A program made the translations under genes and the position numbers. A DNA stretch of 64,000 nucleotides, from the NCBI GenBank assembly GCA_902561795.1, contig CACERG010000002.1:1-64000 (forward strand), read 5' to 3'. Of this stretch, positions 18,299-28,641 are shown in pieces. The notes below the pieces were generated by a model. The model was not told the origin of the DNA and searched no databases. It saw only the letters and a program-made list of their open reading frames with translations. Numbering within the stretch: the first letter of the stretch is position 1; every line of letters starts with the position of its first letter. Source of the DNA: an uncultured Bacteroidota bacterium. Lineage in GTDB: Bacteria > Bacteroidota > Bacteroidia > Flavobacteriales > Flavobacteriaceae.

Positions 18299-20065
18299 TT
18301 AATTGTACATATTATCGATTAGATTACTATACTTCTCTGATATAACCTTTCTTTTGAGTTTCATCGTAGGTGTTAAGTGGCCTCCATCAATACTCCATTC
18401 ATCTGGAGTAAGTTCAATTTTTTTGACTTGTTCCCATGAACCGAAATTTTGATTATGATGTTCTATTTCGGCTTCAATAACTTTCTTCAGAGTTGGTTCT
18501 TGAACAGCTTCTGAAAGAGAATTACACTTAATACCATTTTCATTGAGCCAGTTCTTAACATGATCTGTATTGGGTTGAATTATTGCTGTAGCCATTCTTC
18601 TTCCTGCACCAACTACCATAATTTGCTCAATAAAAAGAGATTGTTTCATTTGGCTTTCTATAACCTGAGGTGCTATGTATTTACCACCTGAAGTTTTAAA
18701 CATTTCTTTTTTTCTATCAGTAATTTTTAAAAAACCCTCATCATCAACTTCACCTATATCACCAGTATGAAAATAATCACCGGACATAACTTCTTGAGTC
18801 ATTTTTTCTTCCTTATAATACCCCATCATTACATTAGGTCCTTTACAAAGAATTTCACCATCTTCAGCTATTTTTACTTCAACCCCTTCAATAACCTTAC
18901 CAACAGTTCCCATTTTTAGATTATTATTTCTCATATCACCAACTGAAATTATTGGAGACGTTTCTGTTAGACCATATCCTTCAACTAAAATCATATCAGC
19001 GGCAGTAAAAACTTTAGCAAGTCTTGATTGGAGAGGAGCACTTCCCGAAACAATTATTTCTAAATTACCTCCCAAGGCTTCTTTCCATTTTGATAGAATC
19101 AATTTTCTTGCAATTTTTAATTTAAACTCATACCATATTCCGTTTTGTCCATAAGGTTGGTACTGTAGACCTAAGTTTACTGCCCAATAAAAGAGAGATT
19201 TCTTTATCCCAGAAAGTTCACCACCTTTAGCATAAATTTTATCGTAGACTTTTTCTAATAGACGAGGTACTGCTGTCATTGTATTTGGTTTAATCTCCTT
19301 TAAATTATCAGCAATTGTCTCAAGTGACTCTGCAAAATAGACTGAAATCCCATTAAATGTATATATGTAAAGAATTACCCTTTCAAAGATGTGACAAAGG
19401 GGTAAGAAACTTAACGCTTTGGCTTTCCCTTTGATCAAAGGCAACCTTTTTGATCCAGAAATAACGTTTGTTACTATATTTTCATGGCTTAGCATCACTC
19501 CCTTAGGGGTACCAGTTGTACCAGAAGTATATATAATAGTAGCAAGATCTTTTGGATTTACTTTCTTACGCATCTCAGCTAATTTTTTGTCATGATCTTT
19601 ATTTGATCCTTCATCTAAAAGTTCGGACCAATGAGCACATCCTTTAATTTTGTTAAAGCTGTATATTTTTTTTAGTGATTTGATATCCTTAGATACTGCT
19701 TTTAACTTGTCATAAACCTCCTTATCAGAAACAAAACAATAAACACTTTCTGAATGATTTAAAATGTACTTGTAATCTTTTGATGAAATTGTTGGATATA
19801 TAGGAACAGTAACAGCACCTAATGAAAGAATACCAACATCCATTAAACACCATTCAGTTCTATTGTTTGTAGAGATCATGGCAATTTTATCACCAGCTTT
19901 TATGCCTTTACCAATCAGCGCTCTGCTGATAGCACTTGACTTGTCAATGAAATCATAGGTAGAAAGGTTCTCCCAAGTACCTTCATTTTTTGTAGAAAAA
20001 GCTTTTTCAAGTGGAAGATTGTCCTTTTGGAATTCGATAAATTCAAATAATCTTGTCGGTTTCAT
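18299..20065 (-). CDS. Long-chain fatty acid-CoA ligase (AMP-forming)
   Basis: A 588-residue adenylate-forming enzyme that would activate fatty acids to acyl-CoA in the cytoplasm. Seen: P-loop-like 'IIYTSGTTGTPKGVM' (about 177-191), 'GYGLTETSP' (about 363-371), 'GDYFHTGDIGEVDDEGFLKITDRKK' region containing the conserved Asp and Arg, and 'TSGGKYIAPQVIE' near the C-terminal hinge. Length matches Bacteroidota FadD-type proteins. It is the first gene of the ligase-marR-dehydrogenase group, separated from marR by 70 bases containing the palindrome, so it may have its own promoter. Confidence 0.95.
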   Translation of the reverse strand: MKPTRLFEFIEFQKDNLPLEKAFSTKNEGTWENLSTYDFIDKSSAISRALIGKGIKAGDKIAMISTNNRTEWCLMDVGILSLGAVTVPIYPTISSKDYKYILNHSESVYCFVSDKEVYDKLKAVSKDIKSLKKIYSFNKIKGCAHWSELLDEGSNKDHDKKLAEMRKKVNPKDLATIIYTSGTTGTPKGVMLSHENIVTNVISGSKRLPLIKGKAKALSFLPLCHIFERVILYIYTFNGISVYFAESLETIADNLKEIKPNTMTAVPRLLEKVYDKIYAKGGELSGIKKSLFYWAVNLGLQYQPYGQNGIWYEFKLKIARKLILSKWKEALGGNLEIIVSGSAPLQSRLAKVFTAADMILVEGYGLTETSPIISVGDMRNNNLKMGTVGKVIEGVEVKIAEDGEILCKGPNVMMGYYKEEKMTQEVMSGDYFHTGDIGEVDDEGFLKITDRKKEMFKTSGGKYIAPQVIESQMKQSLFIEQIMVVGAGRRMATAIIQPNTDHVKNWLNENGIKCNSLSEAVQEPTLKKVIEAEIEHHNQNFGSWEQVKKIELTPDEWSIDGGHLTPTMKLKRKVISEKYSNLIDNMYN

Positions 20066-20124
20066 TTATTCATTTTAATGCAAAATATGAAATATTTTGA
20101 AGTAAATGAAGAAGTTTTTAGCTC

Positions 20125-23100
20125 CTATTTACAAAGCCAATTGTACGCGTTTTCAAAAGCTAAAATCCAGGGGCTCACTTCATCTTTTCGATTATCGGGG
20201 TAATGACCCCAATTCCAAGGAAATGTGGAACGCTCAAGATGAGGCATCATTACGAGATGGCGCCCATCATTACTTGCTAACATTGCAGCATTATAATCTG
20301 AGCCATTTGGATTTGATGGATATCCTTCATAAAGGTATTTTGCTGGTATTTGGTAATTAATTTCCGCTTTTGGAAAGGAAAATCTTCCCTCACCGTGAGC
20401 CGCCCAAATTCCTAATATACTTCCTTCTAGTCCCTTTAACATTATTGATGAACTTGGCATAATATTAACTGCTGTAAAGATACATTCGAATTTCCCTGAT
20501 TTATTGTGCATCATTTTTGGCCTTTGAGTTTGATTTGTATTAAGTAAGCCTAGTTCAATAAATAATTGACATCCATTACATACTCCAAGAGAAAGAGTGT
20601 TTTTCCTGCTAAAAAAGTTTTCTAAGGCAGCTCTTGCTTTTGCATTATATCTAAATGCACCAGCCCAGCCTTTAGCAGAACCAAGCACATCTGAATTTGA
20701 AAAACCTCCAACAGCAACTAATAGCTGAATATCTTCGAGAGTTTCTCTGCCCTCAATCAAATCAGTCATATGGACATCACGAACTTTAAAGCCACAAAGA
20801 TCCATCATATAAGCCATTTCTCTTTCCGAATTACTCCCTTTTTCTCTTATTACTGCTGCATTTAATCTCTTTATTTTTTGAAGGGGTCTTTTTCCAGAGA
20901 ATTTAATTGGAAACTTATACTTTAGAGGCTGTTTGATTACATTATCTAGACGAAGTAAAGCCAATTCACTATTAGTTTGTTTCAATTCAAATTGTGTAGA
21001 TGTTTTCATCCATTCCTTTCGCATTTCATTAATTGATATATTATTATCCCCAATTTTTAACATGCTGTTTTGATTTACAATACCTATTTTTAAAGCTTTA
21101 ACTCCATTTTTTGAAAAAGAACTATTAAGATCAAAATTTGATTGCAAAATAATACCAACCTTTTCAGAAAATAAAATTTTCACCAGATCAGTCTCTTCAA
21201 GGCAGGAAAAGTCAAGATCCATTCCAATATTTAAAGACGGAAAACAGAGCTCGAGTAAAGAGGTTATTAAACCTCCTGATCCAATATCGTGACCTGCTGA
21301 AATTTTGCCAGCTTTTATGTGATCTTGTACAGTATTAAATGCCCTTTTAAAATAAGCAGCATCTGTAACACCAGGGGTATCATTTCCAATACACTCTTGA
21401 CTCTGCGCGAAAGAAGAGCCACCTAAATAAAATTCATCTTGTGAAAAATCAACATAAAAAATTTCTCCTTCTTTGGCGGTGGCTACTGGTTTAATTATAT
21501 TTTTCACATCTGAACATTGACCAGCTGCTGATATTATAACAGTTCCTGGAGATAAGACATCATAATTTGAATATTTTTGTTTCATTGACAGTGAATCCTT
21601 GCCCGTAGGAATATTTATACCTAAATCAATTGCAAATTTTGAACACTCCTCAACAGCTTCATATAAACGTGTGTCTTCACCAGGGTTATTGCAAGGCCAC
21701 ATCCAATTAGCAGATAACGATATACTATGAATTCCCTTTTCAAGTGGTGCAAAAACAATGTTTGTAAGCGCTTCTGCAATTGCATTTTTGCTTCCTTTTC
21801 TAGAATCAATCAATCCACTAATCGGTGCATGCCCAATAGATGTAGCAATCCCTTTATTACCGGTATAATCTAATGATACAACTCCGCAGTTACTTAATGG
21901 TAGCTGTAACTCACCTACACATTGTTGCTGAGCTACTCTTCCAGTAACACATCGATCAACTTTATTAGTAAGCCAATCTTTACATGCTACAGCCTCTAGT
22001 TGGAGTACTTGTTTTATATAGCTTAAAAGTTTGTTCTGTGAATAAGGGATTGCTTTAAATTCTCGAAAGACTGAAAAGTCGTGCATTACTGTTTTTGGGG
22101 AACTACCGAATAATGCAGAAAGATCCAAATCAATTGGAATTTCTTTTTTAGTTTCATTTTTAAATATAAGTCTTTCATCACATGTAACTTCACCTACTAT
22201 GTATAACGGGGCTCTTTCTCTCTCAGCTATTTTCTTTAATTTTTTAGTGTCTTTGGGAGATATTATTAATCCCATCCTTTCCTGTGATTCGTTACCAATT
22301 ATTTCTTTGGCTGATAGTGTAGGATCCCCCAATGGAAGAGAATCAATTTCAATTGTACCTCCAGTATTTTCGACTAATTCAGACAGACAATTCAAATGTC
22401 CTCCTGCTCCATGATCATGAATAGAAACTATTGGATTTATGTCACTTTCAACTAGAGCTCTAATAACGTTAGATACTCGTTTTTGCATTTCTGGATTTGA
22501 ACGTTGAATAGCATTAAGTTCAAGTATATTGCCGTATTTACCAGTGTCTGCAGAAGAAACAGCAGCACCACCCATTCCAATGCGATAATTATCTCCACCC
22601 AAAATAATAATCTTGTCACCTTTTTTTGGAACACCTTTCTCTGCTTCATGCTTTTTACCATAACCAACTCCGCCAGCAAGCATTATAACTTTGTCATACC
22701 CTAATAGTTGGTTATTTTCTTTATGCTCAAAAGTTAAGATAGAACCTGCTATAAGTGGTTGTCCAAATTTATTTCCAAAGTCAGAAGCACCATTAGAAGC
22801 TTTAATTAGTATATCTGTTGGATTTTGATATAGCCAATCACGTTCAGCAAATGATTCTTTTTTAGAATTTTTTTGGATACGAGAATATGAAGTCATGTAT
22901 ACAGCAGTTCCAGCTAAAGGTAAAGAGCCTTTACCACCAGCTAATCTATCTCTTATTTCACCCCCTGATCCTGTCGCTGCACCATTAAAGGGTTCTACAG
23001 TAGTAGGGAAATTGTGTGTTTCTGCCTTTAGTGATATAACACTTTTAATTTTTTCTTTAGAAAAGTTACTAGGTGTAGTGGCGTCTTTTGGTACAAATTG

Positions 23101-23757
23101 TTCAATCTCTGGTCCTTCAATAAAAGCGACATTATCTTTGTATGCTGATACTATATTGTTCGGATTTTTCTTCGATGTTTTTTTAATTAATTCAAAAAGA
23201 CTATTTTCCTTTGGCTTCCCGTTAATTACGAACTTACCATTAAAGATTTTATGCCGGCAGTGTTCTGAATTAACTTGTGAAAATCCAAAAACTTCAGAGT
23301 CTGTAAGAAACCTACCTAGAGTTTTAGAAAGATCATTAAGATATTTGACTTCATCATCATTTAAAGCTAATCCTTCTGTTAAATTATATTCAGCAATATC
23401 TTTTATATTGATAATATTATCAGGTTTGATGTCAACATCAAAAATGTTTTGTTCTAAACTCTTATATTCTGAATACAGCATGGGATCAACACTTTTTATT
23501 GTTGATTTTGAATGAAATTTTTCAATCCGAAGTATATCTTTTATTCCCATATTTTGAGTAATCTCTACAGCATTTGTACTCCAAGGGGAGACCATCGAAG
23601 CTCGAGGTCCAATAAAGGCACCTTTAATTTCTTGGGAATTTATAAATGGTGCTTCCTGAAAAAGCCACTCAAGTTTTTTGATGTTTACGACTGAAAGGTC
23701 AAAATTAGTTTGGACTACAAAAATCTTGGTTTTTTTCTCGCCAAAAAACAATAGCAT
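20125..23757 (-). CDS. purL: Phosphoribosylformylglycinamidine synthase, single-chain type
   Basis: A 1,210-residue enzyme that makes FGAM from FGAR, glutamine and ATP in purine synthesis. It is the large form with the glutaminase fused at the C-terminus: N-terminal PurS-like part, two AIRS-type synthetase halves ('KAETHNFPTTVEPFNGAATG', 'SIHDHGAGGH', 'SAGHDIGSGGLI'), and a class I glutamine amidotransferase with 'LGVCNGCQLF' (Cys1060) and 'MPHLERS' (His1173, Glu1175). Length is close to the family norm. It is not tightly coupled to its neighbours, with gaps of about 60 and 110 bases. Track ORFs antisense to it are shadows. Confidence 0.98.
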   Translation of the reverse strand: MLLFFGEKKTKIFVVQTNFDLSVVNIKKLEWLFQEAPFINSQEIKGAFIGPRASMVSPWSTNAVEITQNMGIKDILRIEKFHSKSTIKSVDPMLYSEYKSLEQNIFDVDIKPDNIINIKDIAEYNLTEGLALNDDEVKYLNDLSKTLGRFLTDSEVFGFSQVNSEHCRHKIFNGKFVINGKPKENSLFELIKKTSKKNPNNIVSAYKDNVAFIEGPEIEQFVPKDATTPSNFSKEKIKSVISLKAETHNFPTTVEPFNGAATGSGGEIRDRLAGGKGSLPLAGTAVYMTSYSRIQKNSKKESFAERDWLYQNPTDILIKASNGASDFGNKFGQPLIAGSILTFEHKENNQLLGYDKVIMLAGGVGYGKKHEAEKGVPKKGDKIIILGGDNYRIGMGGAAVSSADTGKYGNILELNAIQRSNPEMQKRVSNVIRALVESDINPIVSIHDHGAGGHLNCLSELVENTGGTIEIDSLPLGDPTLSAKEIIGNESQERMGLIISPKDTKKLKKIAERERAPLYIVGEVTCDERLIFKNETKKEIPIDLDLSALFGSSPKTVMHDFSVFREFKAIPYSQNKLLSYIKQVLQLEAVACKDWLTNKVDRCVTGRVAQQQCVGELQLPLSNCGVVSLDYTGNKGIATSIGHAPISGLIDSRKGSKNAIAEALTNIVFAPLEKGIHSISLSANWMWPCNNPGEDTRLYEAVEECSKFAIDLGINIPTGKDSLSMKQKYSNYDVLSPGTVIISAAGQCSDVKNIIKPVATAKEGEIFYVDFSQDEFYLGGSSFAQSQECIGNDTPGVTDAAYFKRAFNTVQDHIKAGKISAGHDIGSGGLITSLLELCFPSLNIGMDLDFSCLEETDLVKILFSEKVGIILQSNFDLNSSFSKNGVKALKIGIVNQNSMLKIGDNNISINEMRKEWMKTSTQFELKQTNSELALLRLDNVIKQPLKYKFPIKFSGKRPLQKIKRLNAAVIREKGSNSEREMAYMMDLCGFKVRDVHMTDLIEGRETLEDIQLLVAVGGFSNSDVLGSAKGWAGAFRYNAKARAALENFFSRKNTLSLGVCNGCQLFIELGLLNTNQTQRPKMMHNKSGKFECIFTAVNIMPSSSIMLKGLEGSILGIWAAHGEGRFSFPKAEINYQIPAKYLYEGYPSNPNGSDYNAAMLASNDGRHLVMMPHLERSTFPWNWGHYPDNRKDEVSPWILAFENAYNWLCK

Positions 23758-23867
23758 AAGTATAATCCTTTGAAAAATAAAAATAACTTATTTATCGAAA
23801 ATTTTTTCTTCAATAAGTTCATATATTTCCTAAGTTGTTGTAGAGTTATTCACAATTGAATGAAATG

Positions 23868-25079
23868 TTAAGACTTTAATAATTTTGCCATATAAAATCC
23901 ATCCCCATCAGTATTTTGGGATAGTAAAATTTCTTGCTTTTCTAAATTAAATTCAAGTCCAATCTTAGATTTTAAAAAATTTTTAATCTGGTTTTGATTC
24001 TCATTTGGAAAAATTGTACAAGTGGCGTATATAAGATTACCTCCGCTTTTAACAAGAGTGGCATATTCCTGTAGAATTTGTTTTTGAATGCCAACTAGCT
24101 GTCTGATGCGATTTGGGTTTATATGCCATTTTGCGGCAGGATTTCTCTTCAAAACACCAAGTCCACTGCAAGGAGCATCTATAATTACAATATTTGCAGA
24201 ATTATAGTATTTTTTTAACAGGCCTTTATTTTCAATATTTAGGTATTCAACTATAGAAATACCATTTCTTTTTAACCGGTTTTCTAGTTGTTTTCTTTTT
24301 CTATCTGAAGAATCAGTAGCTATAATTCTACCCTTATTTCTCATAATTGTAGCAAGATGAAGGGTTTTTCCACCACTACCTGCACAAGTATCAATTATTA
24401 GCATATTTGGTTTTGGATTTGTAAAAATTGATATTTTTTGTGAATTCAAATCCTGAATTTCAAACCAACCCTTTTTGTATATATCCAAATTAGTTAATAT
24501 CTTATTTTCTTCTACAACTAAAGCATTTGGAATATTTGAAACTTTGTTTGTGTTAACTTTATGGTTTTCTTTTAAATAGGCTTGAAGTTTTTTTACATTA
24601 GTTTTTAAGGTATTTGTTCTTAAGAATAATTTTGCAGGTCTGTTTAAAGCTTGAATTTCTTTCTCCCAAATTACTTTTCCATAGGTTTTCATTCCCAAAC
24701 TGTCTAGCCAATCCGGAATAGAATTTTTAAAGGCTCTTTTGGAATTTGTGATTGAAATGTTGTTGCAGATATTATCTTTTTTCAATTCAGAAAAAGTTAA
24801 ACACTCTTCGAATTCAATATCATTATAGATGCTCCAAACAACTATTAGATTCTTATAGTAATTTTTTGATTTGACATTTAATTTTCCAATTACATCAAAT
24901 TTTCTTTTCCACCTTATTATCTCTATTATTCCTTTACCGACTAATTTCCTGTCATTGGACCCCCATTTACGATTTTTTATTAAAATATTTTTAAGCGTGG
25001 GTCTTAAAGCTCTTCTATTTCCTAGAACTTTTTGCACTCCTTCTAATATTCCGTGGGCAAGATTTCTATATAATTTCAT
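23868..25079 (-). CDS. RsmB/NOP-family RNA (cytosine-C5)-methyltransferase
   Basis: A 403-residue SAM-dependent methyltransferase expected to form m5C in RNA, probably 16S rRNA. The N-terminal part is a NusB-like/FMU extension; the catalytic domain has SAM motif I 'IDTCAGSGGKT' (about 229-239), 'ATDSSDRK', the 'DAPCSGLGVLKRNP' loop (Cys304) and 'YATCTIFPNEN' (Cys354), the two cysteines needed for m5C chemistry. It could be RsmB itself or another family member; position specificity cannot be read from sequence. Located 32 bases downstream of the ABC exporter gene on the same strand, so it may share its transcript. Confidence 0.92.
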   Translation of the reverse strand: MKLYRNLAHGILEGVQKVLGNRRALRPTLKNILIKNRKWGSNDRKLVGKGIIEIIRWKRKFDVIGKLNVKSKNYYKNLIVVWSIYNDIEFEECLTFSELKKDNICNNISITNSKRAFKNSIPDWLDSLGMKTYGKVIWEKEIQALNRPAKLFLRTNTLKTNVKKLQAYLKENHKVNTNKVSNIPNALVVEENKILTNLDIYKKGWFEIQDLNSQKISIFTNPKPNMLIIDTCAGSGGKTLHLATIMRNKGRIIATDSSDRKRKQLENRLKRNGISIVEYLNIENKGLLKKYYNSANIVIIDAPCSGLGVLKRNPAAKWHINPNRIRQLVGIQKQILQEYATLVKSGGNLIYATCTIFPNENQNQIKNFLKSKIGLEFNLEKQEILLSQNTDGDGFYMAKLLKS

Positions 25080-25111
25080 TTTTAATTAGATATATTATGA
25101 AAACTTATAGT

Positions 25112-26938
25112 TTAGTTTATTTGCTGTTTTTTAACCCAACTTTTGTAATAACTACTTTTTACTAATAGTTCTTCATGTTTTCCCGAATTAATAATTTTGC
25201 CTTTATCTAAAATCAAAATAGTATCAGCCCTTTTAATTGTCGAAATTTTGTGAGCAATAATCAATGAAGTTCTGTTTTTCATTAATTTATCAAGAGCCTG
25301 TTGTACTTTCATTTCTGCTTCTGAATCCAGAGCAGAAGTCGCTTCATCGAGTATTAGTAGGTCAGGATCTTTAAGTAATGCTCTTGCAATTGTTATACGT
25401 TGCTTTTCACCTCCCGAAAGTTTATTACCCAATTCTCCAATATTTGTTTGATAACCTTTGGGAAGTTTCTTTATAAATTCATGAGCATTTGCAACTTTGG
25501 AAGCATTCAAAATTTCAGTCTGCTTAGCGCTTTTTTTTCCAAGCAATATATTATTGTATATGCTATCATTAAAAAGGATTGGGTCTTGAGTAACAGTCCC
25601 TATCATTTCGTAAAGACTTTTTAGTAGAATTTTTTTATATGGGATACCATCTATTTTTAAGTTCCCTTTATCAACATCATAAAAGCGATTTAATAAATGT
25701 GTTAAAGTTGTTTTTCCGCTTCCAGATGGACCAATTAAGGCTACTACTTCACCTTTCTTAATTTCAAAACTAAGATCATTTATTACAGTTCGATTTTCAT
25801 AGTTAAACCATACTTTGTCAAAGACAATATTTTTTTCTAATTTATTTTTTGGGATTGCATTTTTGTCATCTTTCAGCACATAATTTAAATCAAGAATTTC
25901 TTGTATACGATCAGCAGCAGCAATTCCTTTTTGTATCGAATAGCTTGACTTACTCATACCTTTTGCTGGCGTCAATATATTGTAAGCTAATCCAATGTAA
26001 ACTAAAAATGTAGTATTTGAGAGATTACCCTCAACAAGTACCATATTTCCGCCAAACCACAATAAAATTCCAATGGCAACTACACCTAGAAATTCACTTA
26101 CTGGTCCAGCAAGGCTTGACCTCTGATATAGTTTATTTGAAAAGAGATAAAAACTTTTTGAAGCCTTGTAAAACTTTTCTTTAAATAAAGGAATTGCATT
26201 TGATGATTTAATGATTCTTTGCCCATTTATTGTTTCATCCAGGATGGAAATAAAATCACCCTGTTTTTGTTGAATTTTTGATGAATCAATTTTTAAACGT
26301 TTTCCAATAGTTGAGATAATTAGTCCTGATAAGGGAACAAAAACTAAAACAAAAAGAGTAAGCTTAATGCTAAAAAAAAACATAACCAATAAAGAAAATA
26401 GTATAGTGAATGGTTCCCTAAAGATTAATTCTAGGATTGACAAATATGAATTTTGAATTTCGTTGATATCAACTGTAACTCTCGTAATTAGATCTCCTTT
26501 ACTTTTTTTAATAAAATAGGATATTGGGAAATGAATAATTTTATTGTAAGTAGTGTTTCTTAAATCCCTAAGAATACCATTTTTTAAAAATGTTATAAAA
26601 AATAATGCTAAATAATTGCAAACATTTTTTAGTAGAAAAAGCACAATGACTAAGCTTATACTAAATACTAATGTTGATTCAACATCATCTTCAAGTCTTT
26701 TTGATAAATAGTTCTTAAGGCTTTCCTTTACATAAATGTGTATATTCATTATGCCTTTATATTCCGCCTCAACAAAATTATTTTTATTTGTATTGAAAAG
26801 TACTTTAAGCATTGGTATTAGTGAAACGAAGCACAGTGCACTAAAAAACGCATAAAGTAGATTAAAAAAAATATTTAAAAACGCAAAAGCTTTATAAGGG
26901 TAACCAAAACGAAGTATTTTAATTAAAGATGTAAACAT
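25112..26938 (-). CDS. ABC exporter, fused permease and ATPase (MsbA-like)
   Basis: A 608-residue half-transporter. The N-terminal 330 residues carry about six membrane helices; the nucleotide-binding domain has Walker A 'GPSGSGKTT' (403-411), Q-loop 'VTQDPILF', signature 'LSGGEKQ' (508-513) and Walker B with catalytic Glu 'LLILDEATSALD' (about 527-538). Bacteroidota homologues next to sugar genes are annotated as lipid or glycolipid flippases of the MsbA type. Its ATG overlaps the preceding mutase stop (TAATG), so the two are translationally coupled, which fits a role in moving a glycosylated lipid. Substrate is inferred only. Confidence 0.93.
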   Translation of the reverse strand: MFTSLIKILRFGYPYKAFAFLNIFFNLLYAFFSALCFVSLIPMLKVLFNTNKNNFVEAEYKGIMNIHIYVKESLKNYLSKRLEDDVESTLVFSISLVIVLFLLKNVCNYLALFFITFLKNGILRDLRNTTYNKIIHFPISYFIKKSKGDLITRVTVDINEIQNSYLSILELIFREPFTILFSLLVMFFFSIKLTLFVLVFVPLSGLIISTIGKRLKIDSSKIQQKQGDFISILDETINGQRIIKSSNAIPLFKEKFYKASKSFYLFSNKLYQRSSLAGPVSEFLGVVAIGILLWFGGNMVLVEGNLSNTTFLVYIGLAYNILTPAKGMSKSSYSIQKGIAAADRIQEILDLNYVLKDDKNAIPKNKLEKNIVFDKVWFNYENRTVINDLSFEIKKGEVVALIGPSGSGKTTLTHLLNRFYDVDKGNLKIDGIPYKKILLKSLYEMIGTVTQDPILFNDSIYNNILLGKKSAKQTEILNASKVANAHEFIKKLPKGYQTNIGELGNKLSGGEKQRITIARALLKDPDLLILDEATSALDSEAEMKVQQALDKLMKNRTSLIIAHKISTIKRADTILILDKGKIINSGKHEELLVKSSYYKSWVKKQQIN

Positions 26939-28641
26939 TAAGGGATTATGTCATTTAATAGTAAATCAATCTTTTTGTTAAGTATTTGTTGTTGTTTTTC
27001 CCATGTAACATTTGGTTTATAGTTGTCACAAACTGAAAAATAAAATTTTATCTTTGGTTCTGTACCACTTGGTCTCAGCCCAATTCTACTTTTATCTTCT
27101 AAAATGAATATTAAAACATCTGACTTTGGAAGAGAAATACTCTCTTTTTTACCACTTTTCAAATCTAATATGGTTCTTTGAGAATAATCTTCAACTATAA
27201 TTGTATTAATTCCAGCTATTTGCAGAGGTGGATTTTTTCTGAATTTAGCCATTATATTTTTTATTTCTTCTAAACCCTCCTTGCCTTCCTTTGTTATGGA
27301 TTTCAATCTTTCATTATAAATTCCATATTTTTTATAACAGTTGATTAAAAATTTATAGATACTTTTATTTTGAGATTTCAATTCTGATGCTAATTCACAT
27401 GCAAGTAACGAGGCTGAAATAGCATCCTTATCTCGAACTTTATTTCCAACCAAAAATCCAAAACTTTCTTCTCCACCGCAAACGTATTCTAATTCAGGAT
27501 GATCTTTAATAAGTTTAGCGATCCATTTAAATCCTGTTAAACAGTAAATGTGTTTTATATCATATGCATTCGCTATAATTTTAATTATTGGAGAAGAAAC
27601 TATAGTTGATGCAATAAAATTCTTAGAATTTAATTGTTTAATCGCCTTTTTTTTAGAGAGTAAATATTCGGTTAAAACAGTCATTATCTGGTTACCATTT
27701 AGATAATACCAACCATCTTTAGAATCACGGATAGCAATTCCCAAGCGGTCTGCATCCGGATCTGTTCCAATAACAATGTCAGCATTTTTCTTATCTGCTA
27801 GGTCTACAGCCATCTTAAGTGCTTCTTTTTCTTCTGGATTTGGAGAACTCACCGTAGAGAAATTACCATCAGGCTTTTCTTGTTCTTTAACTATATAAAT
27901 TTTTTTATAGCCTGCTTTTTTTAAAACTTGAGGAATAGCAGTTATGGATGTGCCATGAATTGGAGTGAAAACAACTTTTAGCTCATCCTGGTTTTTTTGA
28001 TGCATTTGAGCCTCTTGAAGAACAATTTTGTGATATTCGTTATCAATTTCATTATCAATGTAGTTTAATAGTTTTTTATTTCTATTAAATAAAATTGCAT
28101 TGTATTTTATATCATTGATTTCTTTTGTGACTAAAATGTCATCGGGAGGGACTAGTTGACCCCCGTCTTCGCCGTACACCTTATATCCATTGTATTCAGG
28201 GGGGTTGTGGGATGCCGTTAATACAATACCGCAGTTTGCTTTTAAATATCTAATGCAAAAGGATAATTCAGGTGTTGGTCTAAGGTCACTAAACAAAAAG
28301 CAGTAAATTCCATTTGCAGTTAATACGTCTGCAACATCATGTGCAAAATTTTTACTTTGGTTACGACAGTCATATGCAACTACAGCTTTAATTTTTTCTC
28401 CTGAATATTTTTTTTTCAAGAAATTAGATAATCCTTGAGTACATTTTCCAAGGGTATACTTGTTAATCCTGTTAGTCCCAACACCCATTATTCCACGAAT
28501 ACCACCTGTTCCAAAGTCTAAAGAGGTGTAAAAAGCATCTTCTAATTTTTTTGGTTCTTTTTTTAACGAGAGTATGGCGTCTCTAACATTTCTATCAAAT
28601 GGAGGTGAAAACCATTCTAAAATCGTTTCTTCTAAACTCAT
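26938..28641 (-). CDS. Phosphoglucomutase/phosphomannomutase family (phospho-sugar mutase)
   Basis: A 567-residue alpha-D-phosphohexomutase of the PGM2-like subgroup, interconverting hexose 1- and 6-phosphates. Seen: phosphoserine loop 'TASHNPPEYNGYK' (Ser144), metal loop 'GTDPDADRLG' near residue 295, sugar loop 'GGEESFGF', and phosphate-binding 'GLRPSGTEPKIKF' near the C-terminus. All four functional loops are present. It abuts the upstream glycosyltransferase gene and overlaps the downstream ABC exporter gene, so it probably supplies sugar-1-phosphate for surface glycan or glycolipid synthesis as well as central metabolism. Confidence 0.95.
   Translation of the reverse strand: MSLEETILEWFSPPFDRNVRDAILSLKKEPKKLEDAFYTSLDFGTGGIRGIMGVGTNRINKYTLGKCTQGLSNFLKKKYSGEKIKAVVAYDCRNQSKNFAHDVADVLTANGIYCFLFSDLRPTPELSFCIRYLKANCGIVLTASHNPPEYNGYKVYGEDGGQLVPPDDILVTKEINDIKYNAILFNRNKKLLNYIDNEIDNEYHKIVLQEAQMHQKNQDELKVVFTPIHGTSITAIPQVLKKAGYKKIYIVKEQEKPDGNFSTVSSPNPEEKEALKMAVDLADKKNADIVIGTDPDADRLGIAIRDSKDGWYYLNGNQIMTVLTEYLLSKKKAIKQLNSKNFIASTIVSSPIIKIIANAYDIKHIYCLTGFKWIAKLIKDHPELEYVCGGEESFGFLVGNKVRDKDAISASLLACELASELKSQNKSIYKFLINCYKKYGIYNERLKSITKEGKEGLEEIKNIMAKFRKNPPLQIAGINTIIVEDYSQRTILDLKSGKKESISLPKSDVLIFILEDKSRIGLRPSGTEPKIKFYFSVCDNYKPNVTWEKQQQILNKKIDLLLNDIIP

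Noticed and set aside
20106-20360. 84-residue plus-strand ORF
   Set aside because: Lies almost wholly inside the 3' end of purL in antisense; its sequence shows no family features.
22895-23515. 206-residue plus-strand ORF
   Set aside because: Long, but antisense to the conserved synthetase half of purL; composition is that of a reverse-strand shadow.
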